Made by a program: the position numbers and the translations under genes | Part shown: positions 20,470 through 28,539 of the stretch, piece by piece | How positions within the stretch are numbered: the first letter of the stretch is position 1 | How the letters are laid out: the number at the start of each line of letters is the position of its first letter | The notes under the pieces: generated by a model | Seen by the model: only the letters and a program-made list of their open reading frames with translations | The model's database searches: none | Told to the model about the DNA's origin: nothing | NCBI GenBank assembly: GCA_903935095.1 | Contig: CAIZQH010000003.1 | Coordinates: 246,578 to 310,577, forward strand | Length of the DNA stretch: 64,000 nucleotides | Origin: an uncultured Flavobacteriales bacterium | GTDB taxonomy: Bacteria; Bacteroidota; Bacteroidia; Flavobacteriales_D; Crocinitomicaceae | Direction of reading: 5' to 3'

Positions 20470-21075
20470 TTAGATGCTATCTTTCGTTTTATCCATCATC
20501 GCAGCCAAGAAATCTCTTGCGCGAAAAAGTTGAGCCTTCACTGTGCCAAGTGGAAGATTCATTTCCTCCGCAATTTCTTCATAACTCAGTTCTTCGAAAT
20601 AGCGTTTTTCAACCAATTCTCGGTACTTCGGTTTTAATTTACTGACCAACAAACGCATGTGAATAATCCGCTGTCCATGAATGATGGTCTCTTCTGGATT
20701 TAAACCGGTCGACCGGGCATCGATGCGTAAGCGACTTCCGTCCTCCGTCATCATGCCTTTATCAATCGACGTTACTTCTATGCGTTTTTTGCGAATGAAA
20801 TCGATGCAATTGTTCGATGCAATTTTAAACAACCATGTACTGAATGCAAAACTAGGCGAATATTGGTCGAGGCGACTGAATGCTTTTCCGAAAGCTTCGA
20901 TGGTAAGGTCATCTGCATCATCCGAATTTTTAACCATCTTCAGCATCATGTAATAGATGGAATCGCGGTAACGCTCCATTAGACCGGCATATGCAGCTTG
21001 ATTGCCTTTACGTGCCGCTTCCACTAACACCAGGTCATGTTTTGCTTTTTCCGATAAATGTTCGTTCTCTACCAT
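20470..21075 (-). CDS. ECF-type RNA polymerase sigma factor
   Basis: Sigma-70-family regulator of 201 residues. Region 2, about residues 25-95, includes DADDLTIEAFGKAFSRLDQY and FSTWLFKIASNNCIDFIRKK. Region 4, about 135-190, includes KYRELVEKRYFEELSYEEIAEEM and LGTVKAQLFRAR as the helix-turn-helix for the -35 element. No anti-sigma gene is adjacent. Related Bacteroidota sigma factors (SigP type) control T9SS genes. The T9SS block lies only about 2 kb upstream, but a link is speculation. Its start overlaps the glycosyltransferase stop by 7 bases. Confidence 0.9.
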   Translation of the reverse strand: MVENEHLSEKAKHDLVLVEAARKGNQAAYAGLMERYRDSIYYMMLKMVKNSDDADDLTIEAFGKAFSRLDQYSPSFAFSTWLFKIASNNCIDFIRKKRIEVTSIDKGMMTEDGSRLRIDARSTGLNPEETIIHGQRIIHMRLLVSKLKPKYRELVEKRYFEELSYEEIAEEMNLPLGTVKAQLFRARDFLAAMMDKTKDSI

Positions 21076-22205
21076 CTATAGTACTTTTGTCGTTCTGATA
21101 TGTAAAACAATATAGGCATCAACAAGGCATAGAATAAATCCCAAAAAGGAAGATAACGCACAAAGCTTTTCTCCTTTAATTGGGTTAGACAGCGTCCCTG
21201 CAACCACCATTTTAAAAGTAGAGTAAATCCAAAAACACTGCTACTCAGTAAAATGAAATCTCTACTAAACAGCAAAGTAATAAAAGAAACCCACATCAAA
21301 ATCAGGGACAGTGGATATATTCCTAACAAGAGTTTCTTAATAAAGCGGTATTTTCCCGAAGTGGAGTAGTGGCGTGTCTTTTGAGTCATCCATCTAGTCC
21401 ATGATGTTGGAGCTTGGGAATAACAGAAGGAATCTGGATTTAATTGAATGGAATAATTTGATTTTTTAGCTGCCTCTTGGATAAAAAGCACATCGTCACC
21501 TGTTGTAACGGAGTAATGTGACTTAAATCCATTCACCGAGTGAAAAACACTTTTAGTATATGCTAGGTTTCGTCCAACCCCCATGTAGGGTAATTTTGCC
21601 AAAGCCATGGAAAAATAATTCACCCCAATCCATGCGGTATCGAAACGAATAAGCCGGTTTAAAAATCCTTTATTTTTTAAGAATGGTGCATACCCGATGA
21701 CAATTTGTTTAGAGCGGGTATATTGACTTGCCATTTGTTTGATCCACTGGTCATTGCTCGGTTTGCAATCGGCATCGGTCAGAACAAAATGCTCATATTT
21801 AGCTGATTTAATCGCTAACGTGATGGGCAATTTCTTTCCTGGACGCAGGTGTTTATTTCTACTTAATTCAACTACGCGAAGATTAGGAAACTGACGCGCA
21901 AACGCCGTGAGAATCCAACCACTATCATCAATTGATTGGTTATTCACCACAATGACCTCGTAAACTGGATAATCTTGGCTTAGAATAGCGGGTAGATTTT
22001 CATAGAGGTTGTCGGACTCATTCCGAGCTGCGATAATGACGCTGATGGGCATCCAGTTTTGATGGTCATCAATAGGTTTCGATTTGTGGAAAGCAAGTTT
22101 GCTATAAATAAACAAAACATACAATATTTGCATCAAGGCAAACAACGCTAGAACGAAGAAAGCGATGGTGAAAAAATTAATTTCAAATGGTGGTATAAAC
22201 TTCAT
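21069..22205 (-). CDS. Membrane-bound family 2 glycosyltransferase
   Basis: GT-A fold glycosyltransferase of 378 residues. A transmembrane helix at about 11-36 is followed by the catalytic domain: ISVIIAARNESDNL, VVNNQSIDDSG and the metal-binding Asp144-Ala-Asp146. Then come TGDDVLFIQEAA and a QKTRHY element resembling the processive-enzyme QxxRW. Two or three membrane helices close the protein (about 290-365). The sugar and acceptor cannot be told. It begins the operon with the sigma factor and rsmG. Confidence 0.88.
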   Translation of the reverse strand: MKFIPPFEINFFTIAFFVLALFALMQILYVLFIYSKLAFHKSKPIDDHQNWMPISVIIAARNESDNLYENLPAILSQDYPVYEVIVVNNQSIDDSGWILTAFARQFPNLRVVELSRNKHLRPGKKLPITLAIKSAKYEHFVLTDADCKPSNDQWIKQMASQYTRSKQIVIGYAPFLKNKGFLNRLIRFDTAWIGVNYFSMALAKLPYMGVGRNLAYTKSVFHSVNGFKSHYSVTTGDDVLFIQEAAKKSNYSIQLNPDSFCYSQAPTSWTRWMTQKTRHYSTSGKYRFIKKLLLGIYPLSLILMWVSFITLLFSRDFILLSSSVFGFTLLLKWWLQGRCLTQLKEKSFVRYLPFWDLFYALLMPILFYISERQKYYRW

Positions 22206-22249
22206 AGGATAACTTCAGTACAAAGATGAATTCTCAAATCAAATACCCG

Positions 22250-22257
22250 TATCTTTG
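22250..22257 (+). promoter_or_regulatory. Possible tgt promoter -7 element
   Basis: TATCTTTG lies 24 bases upstream of the tgt ATG. No good -33 TTG is visible. Confidence 0.45.
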
Positions 22258-22281
22258 TTGCAGTTATTTTTCAACATTTTT

Positions 22282-23412
22282 ATGCACTTTGATCTTCTGA
22301 CGCAAAATTCTGACTCAAAAGCACGCACGGGTCGGCTTCATACAGAACACGGAACCATTGAAACTCCGATATTTATGCCTGTCGGTACGGTAGGTTCCGT
22401 AAAGGGAGTTCATCAACAGGAATTACGTGATGATATTAACGCTCAAATCATTTTAGGGAATACCTATCATTTATTTTTACGTCCCGGAATCGAAGTATTA
22501 GAGGCAGCAGGTGGTTTACATCAATTTATTGGTTGGGAACGTCCGATGTTAACGGATAGTGGGGGTTACCAGGTTTACTCTTTATCCGGAAGTCGAAAAA
22601 TCATAGAAGAAGGTGTTAAATTTCAATCGCATATTGATGGAAGTTACCATTTCTTCACGCCGGAAAGAGCCATTGACATTCAACGCACTATTGGTGCCGA
22701 TATCATCATGGCATTTGATGAATGCACCCCTTATCCATGCGAGTACAATTATGCCAAGCGCTCTATGGACATGACACATCGTTGGTTAAAGCGTTGTTTC
22801 GAAGCAATGGATGCATCGGAACCGAAATATGGCTATGAACAAGCCTTGTTCCCCATTGTGCAAGGAAGTGTTTACAAAGATTTAAGAAAGGAATCTGCTG
22901 AAACGATTGCTTCTTGGGATGCTGTTGGGAATGCGATTGGCGGATTGTCCGTCGGGGAACCTGATGAAGACTTATATGAAATGACGGAATTAGTTTGCGA
23001 CATTTTACCCAAAGATAAACCGCGATATTTAATGGGTGTTGGGACACCAACAAATATCCTCGAATGCATTGCCTTGGGCATTGATATGTTTGATTGTGTC
23101 ATGCCGAGCAGGAATGCGCGTCATGGATTATTATATACATGGGAAGGGACCATCAACATTAAAAACGAGAAATGGTCTAAAGATTTTTCTCCGATTGATG
23201 AAACGAGTGAGGTGTGGGTTGACCGAGTGTATACAAAAGCCTATTTACGCCACCTCGTGAAGGCTGGTGAGTATTTAGGGATACAAATTGCCACCATTCA
23301 TAATTTAGCTTTTTATTTGGAGCTCGTGAAACAAGCAAGAGAACACATTCAAGCCGGAGATTTTGTTGCTTGGAAAAATACAGTCACACCAAAATTGTCG
23401 ATTCGACGTTAA
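22282..23412 (+). CDS. tgt: Queuine/preQ1 tRNA-ribosyltransferase
   Basis: Exchanges guanine 34 for preQ1 in GUN-anticodon tRNAs on the queuosine pathway. The ATG at 22282 (MHFDLL) is preferred over 22255, which would lie inside the promoter. It has 376 residues. Catalytic Asp92 (MLTDSGGYQVYSL) and nucleophile Asp271 (GIDMFDCVMPSRNARHG) are present. The zinc-site His340 (ATIHNLAFY) remains. The CxCxxC that normally supplies three Zn ligands is absent: the segment reads DETSEVWVDRVYTKAYLRHL. I believe this occurs in other Bacteroidota TGTs. A permease gene follows after 6 bases. Confidence 0.95.
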   Translation: MHFDLLTQNSDSKARTGRLHTEHGTIETPIFMPVGTVGSVKGVHQQELRDDINAQIILGNTYHLFLRPGIEVLEAAGGLHQFIGWERPMLTDSGGYQVYSLSGSRKIIEEGVKFQSHIDGSYHFFTPERAIDIQRTIGADIIMAFDECTPYPCEYNYAKRSMDMTHRWLKRCFEAMDASEPKYGYEQALFPIVQGSVYKDLRKESAETIASWDAVGNAIGGLSVGEPDEDLYEMTELVCDILPKDKPRYLMGVGTPTNILECIALGIDMFDCVMPSRNARHGLLYTWEGTINIKNEKWSKDFSPIDETSEVWVDRVYTKAYLRHLVKAGEYLGIQIATIHNLAFYLELVKQAREHIQAGDFVAWKNTVTPKLSIRR

Positions 23413-23418
23413 CATGAT

Positions 23419-24495
23419 ATGCTAAAGATCATCGATCGATATATCATCAAGAAATTCCTTTCAACATTTTTTTTCATGTTGGGAATCATCATGTTGTTTT
23501 CCATTGTGTTTGATATTTCCGAAAAACTGAGTGAGTTTATCTCCAATAAAGCACCCATTTCAGAGATTATTTTTGATTACTACGTGAATTTCATTCTCTA
23601 TTATGGGAATACCTTTTCATCGATGATCATTTTTATTTCCGTCATCTGGTTTACGGCAAAAATGGCTCAGGATACCGAAATCATACCTATTTGGTTTAGT
23701 GGACGTCCAATCGCACGATTCTTAAGGCCATACATGATCGGTGCAACAATTTTAATGTTGTTTTCTTTTGTATTAAATCACTTCATTGTCCCGCGATCCT
23801 CCAAAGTGAGATTGGCATTCGAAGAAAAGTATTACCGTGATGTTTTATCGGTGGAGGATTATCAAGCCGAATACCCAGGAAATGAGTTGGTTTATTTTTC
23901 GAGTTACACCTCTTCTGAAAATCAAATTCATGACTTAACAATTCAGAAATGGAACGATGACAACGAACCCATTTACTTTTTTAGGGCGCGAACCGTCAAG
24001 AACATTCCTGGAACAAATCGTTGGAGGGTAAAGGATTACTATGAAAAAAATTACGAATTCCCCAAAGGAAAACTGATCCATGTAGCTCAAAAGGACACAA
24101 CCTTTTCTTTTTCTTTAGAGGAAATTTCCCAGCGTGAAAACGTGGCGGAAACAATGACCTATAGCGAGCTTACCCGTTTAATTGACCGTGAAAAAATTAA
24201 AGGTTCTGCTCTTGTTCCAACATATGAAATTGAACTTCATCAACGCACCTCATACCCATTTGCTGCCTATATTTTAACAATCATGGGAGTATCTGTATCT
24301 TCGCGAAAAAAACGAGGGGGAATCGGTGTGAATGTAGCCATCGGACTCACCATTGTTTTTGTCTATATCTTTTCGATGAAGATGTTAACTGTTGCTTCGA
24401 TGAATGTGGGCTTACCTGCGATTATTTCTGTTTGGATTCCAAACATCATGTTTGCATTCGCTGCATATATTCTGTACCGATTTTCTCAGAAATAA
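23419..24495 (+). CDS. LptF/LptG-family permease
   Basis: Inner-membrane permease subunit of the lipopolysaccharide export ABC transporter (LptB2FG), YjgP/YjgQ family. It has 358 residues. It opens with DRYIIKKFLSTFFFMLGIIMLFSIVFDISEK, has membrane helices at about 12-35, 55-80 and 100-125, a periplasmic beta-jellyroll of about 130-270, and three C-terminal helices. LptF and LptG cannot be separated by eye. No second permease or LptB gene is close. Its 3' end overlaps convergent ribonuclease Z by 10 bases. Confidence 0.9.
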   Translation: MLKIIDRYIIKKFLSTFFFMLGIIMLFSIVFDISEKLSEFISNKAPISEIIFDYYVNFILYYGNTFSSMIIFISVIWFTAKMAQDTEIIPIWFSGRPIARFLRPYMIGATILMLFSFVLNHFIVPRSSKVRLAFEEKYYRDVLSVEDYQAEYPGNELVYFSSYTSSENQIHDLTIQKWNDDNEPIYFFRARTVKNIPGTNRWRVKDYYEKNYEFPKGKLIHVAQKDTTFSFSLEEISQRENVAETMTYSELTRLIDREKIKGSALVPTYEIELHQRTSYPFAAYILTIMGVSVSSRKKRGGIGVNVAIGLTIVFVYIFSMKMLTVASMNVGLPAIISVWIPNIMFAFAAYILYRFSQK

Positions 24496-25412
24496 GGCAA
24501 CTTTTCTAGGTCAATCCATTCTCCATCTTCTGCGGATATTGTATTTGTAAACATACTTTTGGCTTCAAACAAATGCTGATCACTTGTTTCGTAGCGGGAA
24601 GAGAAATGTCCGATAACTAAGTGTTTTACTTTCATTTTCTCTGCCATTTGCGCTGCTTGTTTCGCTGTACTGTGATAGGTTTGTTTTGCGCGCGCTGCAT
24701 GTTGTTCCGTAAAGGTTGCTTCGTGGTACATGAGGTGAGCATGTTCAATAGCAGACTCATATCCTACCCATGGCTTTGTATCGGAGCAATATACATAATG
24801 AAGAGATGGTGACGGTGGAGAGGTGAAGTTCTTGTTCTTTAAAATACGGCCATCTTTTTCTATATCTAATCCTGCTTTCAATTTGGGAAGGTCTTCCAAT
24901 AACAATCCTGCCTCTTTGATCGCGACAGCATTTAAATGTAAAGGTTTCGGTTTTTCTTCGATTCGGTATCCCCAAGTAGGGATTCGGTGTTTTAAGGCAA
25001 AACTTTTAATTTCAATGAGTCGATCTTCAAAAATCGTTTGTAGAGACTTTGTTTCTAGCTGTACAAATTGGACCTCAAAACATAATTTGTGACCACCAAC
25101 ATCAATGAACGAAGTAATCAATTGTTGTAATTCTGGTGGACCGTAAACGGTTAAGCCTCTAGTTCTGCCTAATAAATGCATGGATGAAATAAGCCCGGGT
25201 AGTCCAAAAAAGTGATCGCCGTGCAAGTGGGAAATGAGGATATGGGTAATTCGTTGAAGTTTAATTCCGAATTTCCTCAGTTGAAGTTGTGTTCCTTCGC
25301 CACAATCAATGAGTATATGGCGGTTATTACATTCGATGTATTGAGCTGTTGGATTTCGCTTGCCGGTTGGAAGCGCTGCGCCACTACCTAAGATGCAAAT
25401 GGAGAAACTCAC
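24486..25412 (-). CDS. rnz: Ribonuclease Z
   Basis: Metallo-beta-lactamase-fold endonuclease that trims tRNA 3' ends. It has 308 residues. The metal motif is HLHGDH at 62-67 with FFGLPGLISSMHLLGR directly after; further ligands are in YCSDTKPW, HEATF and IGHFSSRY. TYHSTAKQAAQMA matches the family. The start overlaps the stop of the STAS-domain gene upstream by 4 bases, so translation is probably coupled. Confidence 0.95.
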   Translation of the reverse strand: MSFSICILGSGAALPTGKRNPTAQYIECNNRHILIDCGEGTQLQLRKFGIKLQRITHILISHLHGDHFFGLPGLISSMHLLGRTRGLTVYGPPELQQLITSFIDVGGHKLCFEVQFVQLETKSLQTIFEDRLIEIKSFALKHRIPTWGYRIEEKPKPLHLNAVAIKEAGLLLEDLPKLKAGLDIEKDGRILKNKNFTSPPSPSLHYVYCSDTKPWVGYESAIEHAHLMYHEATFTEQHAARAKQTYHSTAKQAAQMAEKMKVKHLVIGHFSSRYETSDQHLFEAKSMFTNTISAEDGEWIDLEKLPYF

Positions 25413-25750
25413 GCGATGAGGGCATCAATTCCGTTATTTACGGAATCGGTAATGACTAGAACTTTATCTAATTGTGCAATTTCAACCATTTTTTGAACGT
25501 TACTTTGCAATCCGCATAGGGCAAAGCCACCATTGGTATCTTTACAAAGTCTATTGGCGATGAGTACAGCGCTTAATCCGGAGGAATCGCAATATTTAGT
25601 TTTGGAAAGATCCAATAAAATGAAATTACTCCCAATTTTATTGAGTTGAAGGAAATGACTTTTCAGTTCTGGGGCATTGCTTGCATCGAGTTTTTCGACG
25701 TTTGCTGATACAACTACTATTTTTCCTTGTGGATCTACTGAAAAGTTCAT
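25409..25750 (-). CDS. STAS-domain anti-sigma-factor antagonist-like protein
   Basis: Single STAS domain of 113 residues, as in SpoIIAA/RsbV. The phosphorylatable serine is in KTKYCDSSGLSAVL (residues about 52-65); the flanking strands IVVVSANVEKLDA and NFILLDLSK fit. No anti-sigma kinase (RsbW/SpoIIAB) or phosphatase gene is in the window, so its partner is unknown. It is co-transcribed with rnz and has its own promoter downstream of pyrB. Confidence 0.87.
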   Translation of the reverse strand: MNFSVDPQGKIVVVSANVEKLDASNAPELKSHFLQLNKIGSNFILLDLSKTKYCDSSGLSAVLIANRLCKDTNGGFALCGLQSNVQKMVEIAQLDKVLVITDSVNNGIDALIA

Positions 25751-25764
25751 GACAATCGTTTTGT

Positions 25765-25790
25765 CAAATGTAAAAATTTTCAGCGTTCAA
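25765..25790 (-). promoter_or_regulatory. Promoter of the STAS gene-rnz pair
   Basis: On the minus strand, TACATTTG (25772-25765) with TTG (25790-25788) 15 bases upstream. The start codon is 14 bases after the element. The spacer is slightly short. Confidence 0.5.
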
Positions 25791-26709
25791 TTTTCGCTGC
25801 GAGTAAATAAATTACTGCCATTCGAACAGCCACTCCATTTTCCACTTGATCTAAGATGATACTTTGCTTCGAATCAGCTACATCACTAGAGATCTCTACG
25901 CCACGATTAATTGGCCCTGGGTGCATGATGATGATTTCTTTGGAGAGTCCATCTAAAATCTCCTTGTTCAATCCAAACATCATCGTGTATTCACGCAAGG
26001 ATGGAAAGTATTTGATGTCTTGTCGTTCTAATTGAATGCGCAACATATTCGCTACATCGCACCATTCCAATGCTTCTCTCAGGTTGTGAGAAACTTTCAC
26101 ACCAAGGTCACCAATGTATTTTGGGATTAATGTCGTTGGACCACAAACCATGACCTCTGCCCCCAGTTTTTGTAGGCAATAGATATTTGAAAGGGCCACC
26201 CGTGAATGTAAGATATCCCCAACAATCACTACTTTTTTTCCTTCCACACTTCCCAAGCGCTCACGAATGGAAAAAGCATCTAATAAAGCTTGTGTAGGGT
26301 GTTCGTGTGTGCCGTCTCCTGCATTGATGACACGCGCTTTCACTTTTTTTGAAAGGAATAGTGCTGCACCTGGATTTGGATGGCGCATCACTACCATGTC
26401 CACTTTCATTGCTAAAATATTATTCACTGTGTCGATAAGTGTTTCACCTTTTTTAACAGAGCTGCTAGACGCACTAAAGTTCACTGTATCTGCGGAAAGT
26501 CTTTTTTCGGCAAGTTCGAAGGATAACCTCGTTCGAGTGGAGTTTTCAAAGAAAATATTTGCAATGGTTAGATCTCTAAGGGATGGAACTTTTTTAATCG
26601 GTCGATTGATAACTTCTTTGAAGCTATCGGCTGTTTTGAAGATTAACTCGATATCTTCTCGCGTTAAATCTTTAATTCCTGTTAGGTGATCAACACTTAA
26701 ATTATTCAT
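25780..26709 (-). CDS. pyrB: Aspartate carbamoyltransferase catalytic subunit
   Basis: Joins carbamoyl phosphate and aspartate in pyrimidine synthesis. It has 309 residues. Carbamoyl phosphate loop is FENSTRTRLSFE with STRT at 57-60; SSSSVKKGE is the mobile loop; HPTQALLDAFSIRE and MHPGPINRG complete the active site. No regulatory pyrI gene is adjacent, so it probably works as the unregulated trimer class. It overlaps pyrR by 8 bases and is co-transcribed with it. Confidence 0.96.
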   Translation of the reverse strand: MNNLSVDHLTGIKDLTREDIELIFKTADSFKEVINRPIKKVPSLRDLTIANIFFENSTRTRLSFELAEKRLSADTVNFSASSSSVKKGETLIDTVNNILAMKVDMVVMRHPNPGAALFLSKKVKARVINAGDGTHEHPTQALLDAFSIRERLGSVEGKKVVIVGDILHSRVALSNIYCLQKLGAEVMVCGPTTLIPKYIGDLGVKVSHNLREALEWCDVANMLRIQLERQDIKYFPSLREYTMMFGLNKEILDGLSKEIIIMHPGPINRGVEISSDVADSKQSIILDQVENGVAVRMAVIYLLAAKIER

Positions 26710-27250
26710 TGCTTTCTTTTGTAAACAAAACCACTTTATCTGCTCCTTCCGTTTCTTTCCACTCCACGGAAACGCGTTCTGAAATTTGTGTATCTACTGT
26801 TTTACCAATGTAATCGGCTTGAATTGGTAAGTCACGACTGTAGCGACGATCAATGAGTACTAATAATTCCACTTTGGAAGGACGTCCAAATGTGAGTAAT
26901 GCATCCAGTCCGGAGCGAATGGTTCTTCCAGTATATAAAACATCGTCAACTAGTATGACACGCTTATTTTCAATGCTAAAATCAATGTTGGTGATGCTTG
27001 GAATCATCGGTTTTTCTCGGCGACGAAAATCATCTCGATAAAACGTAATATCTAAATTCCCGCATTGAATTTCTTTACCGAGAATAGATTCCAAATAAGA
27101 CTTAAGTCTTGTGACAACATGAATTCCTCTTGGTTGTAAACCAACGAGAACAGTGTCCGAGAAGTCGTTGTGGGATTCTATTAATTCATGGGAAAGACGT
27201 TTCAAAGTGAGGTCCAAATGTGTTGGATTCAAAATGATTTGCTTTTCCAT
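26702..27250 (-). CDS. pyrR: PyrR-type bifunctional regulator / uracil phosphoribosyltransferase
   Basis: Phosphoribosyltransferase of 182 residues. The PRPP loop VILVDDVLYTGRTIRSG is at 98-114, and LVGLQPRGIHVVTRL is characteristic of PyrR. In Bacilli PyrR binds pyr mRNA and also has weak UPRTase activity; in Bacteroidota the regulatory role is less certain. The ATG at 27250 (MEKQIIL) is preferred to 27256, which lies inside the promoter element. It forms an overlapping pair with pyrB. Confidence 0.92.
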   Translation of the reverse strand: MEKQIILNPTHLDLTLKRLSHELIESHNDFSDTVLVGLQPRGIHVVTRLKSYLESILGKEIQCGNLDITFYRDDFRRREKPMIPSITNIDFSIENKRVILVDDVLYTGRTIRSGLDALLTFGRPSKVELLVLIDRRYSRDLPIQADYIGKTVDTQISERVSVEWKETEGADKVVLFTKESNE

Positions 27251-27255
27251 TAACA

Positions 27256-27263
27256 CAAAGATA
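27256..27263 (-). promoter_or_regulatory. pyrR promoter -7 element, probably leaderless
   Basis: Minus-strand TATCTTTG ends 5 bases before the pyrR ATG, so the predicted transcript start is at or within a base or two of the start codon. Confidence 0.55.
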
Positions 27264-27301
27264 AGGGATATTTATGTTCGAAAGAAATACCTATTGGATT
27301 T

Positions 27302-28537
27302 TTATCGATTTATTATCGATTGACCCAAATCAGAAAGCAGGAAAAAGCTCCCGGTTACTAGGATAAGGTCTTGAGGAGACACAGCATTCTCAAGAGATTT
27401 TAGTAATTTATTTACATCAGAGGAAACAGATTGAACCCGGGAATCTTTCGTTTTTATTTCCATTAATTCCGCCAGTGTAAGGCTTCGATTATTCCGGAAT
27501 TCAGAAAGGTAAATCATCGCTTTGGATGGGAGTAAAGACAAAATCTCTGGGACATTCTTATCCTGAGATGCACCGTAGATGATGTGTAAATTGTTGAATC
27601 GCAGGTTGGCTATATCCATAAGTGTCGCTCGAATGCCATCTTGATTATGAGATACGTCCAGGTAAATCAAGGGATTTTCGCGCACTTTGGTTAATCTCCC
27701 AAATAATCCTGTATTAAGCACGAGGTTTTTAAGTGCTTTGGTTATGGTTTCGTTGGAAAAAGAAACGTTTATTTTTGAGAGGGCACAAAGTGCTGTTCTC
27801 AGGTTTGTTTTTTGAAGTGACGGCAGTTCTGTTTTATCAAGTAAATCCCACTTTTCTTTGTCAGCAAAGTAAATCTGCGCACCATGCTTTTTTGCTTTTT
27901 CTGTAAAAAGCACTTTCAGTTCTTCTTGGGTTTGTCCAATTACGACGGGTTGACTTGACTTAATGATTCCGGCTTTTTCCAAAGCAATCTGTGGAAGTGT
28001 TTCCCCTAAGAATTGTGTATGGTCCAGGCCAATGTTTGTAATGACAGCAATAGTGGACTGAAGTACATTGGTTGAGTCAAGTCGTCCACCCATACCGGTT
28101 TCGATCACAGCATAGGCACACTGATTTTGTTGAAAATGGTCAATGGCCATGGCGAAGGTTACCTCAAAGAAACTCGGTACGAAATCGAGATTAAGGTCAA
28201 TAACGCGTTGACAAAAGTTCACCACTGCGGCTTCGTCAATTTGCACACCATTGATTCGAATTCGCTCCCGAAAGTCGAAAATATGTGGCGACGTAAACAA
28301 GCCAACTTTCTCGTTTTTTTCAGTTAGAATGGAACTCATGTAGGAACAAGTTGAACCCTTACCGTTTGTTCCTGCCACATGAATTACGGACATATTATTT
28401 TGCTCAATCCCTAGGAAATGAAGTAAGTCTGTGGTTTGTTTTAATCCTGGTTTATACGCACTTGCTCCAATGTTTTGATAGGAGGGAAACTGGTCAAATA
28501 GCCAGGAGGTAGCCTGAGTATATGTTTCGAATTTCAT
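27302..28537 (-). CDS. folC: Bifunctional folylpolyglutamate / dihydrofolate synthase
   Basis: Adds glutamate to dihydropteroate and to folates. The ATG at 28537 (MKFETYTQATSWLFDQFP) is the family start; the longer frame to 28723 only reads through nhaD in another frame. It has 411 residues. The P-loop GTNGKGST is at 56-63, with ETGMGGRLDSTNV and NIGLDHTQFLGETLPQIALEKAGIIK after it. It lies 2 bases downstream of nhaD, so it is in the same operon. Confidence 0.95.
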   Translation of the reverse strand: MKFETYTQATSWLFDQFPSYQNIGASAYKPGLKQTTDLLHFLGIEQNNMSVIHVAGTNGKGSTCSYMSSILTEKNEKVGLFTSPHIFDFRERIRINGVQIDEAAVVNFCQRVIDLNLDFVPSFFEVTFAMAIDHFQQNQCAYAVIETGMGGRLDSTNVLQSTIAVITNIGLDHTQFLGETLPQIALEKAGIIKSSQPVVIGQTQEELKVLFTEKAKKHGAQIYFADKEKWDLLDKTELPSLQKTNLRTALCALSKINVSFSNETITKALKNLVLNTGLFGRLTKVRENPLIYLDVSHNQDGIRATLMDIANLRFNNLHIIYGASQDKNVPEILSLLPSKAMIYLSEFRNNRSLTLAELMEIKTKDSRVQSVSSDVNKLLKSLENAVSPQDLILVTGSFFLLSDLGQSIINR

Positions 28538-28539
28538 CC

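Noticed and set aside
26267..26689. A 140-codon plus-strand frame opposite pyrB
   Set aside because: Antisense shadow of a highly conserved enzyme; the sequence has no domain pattern.
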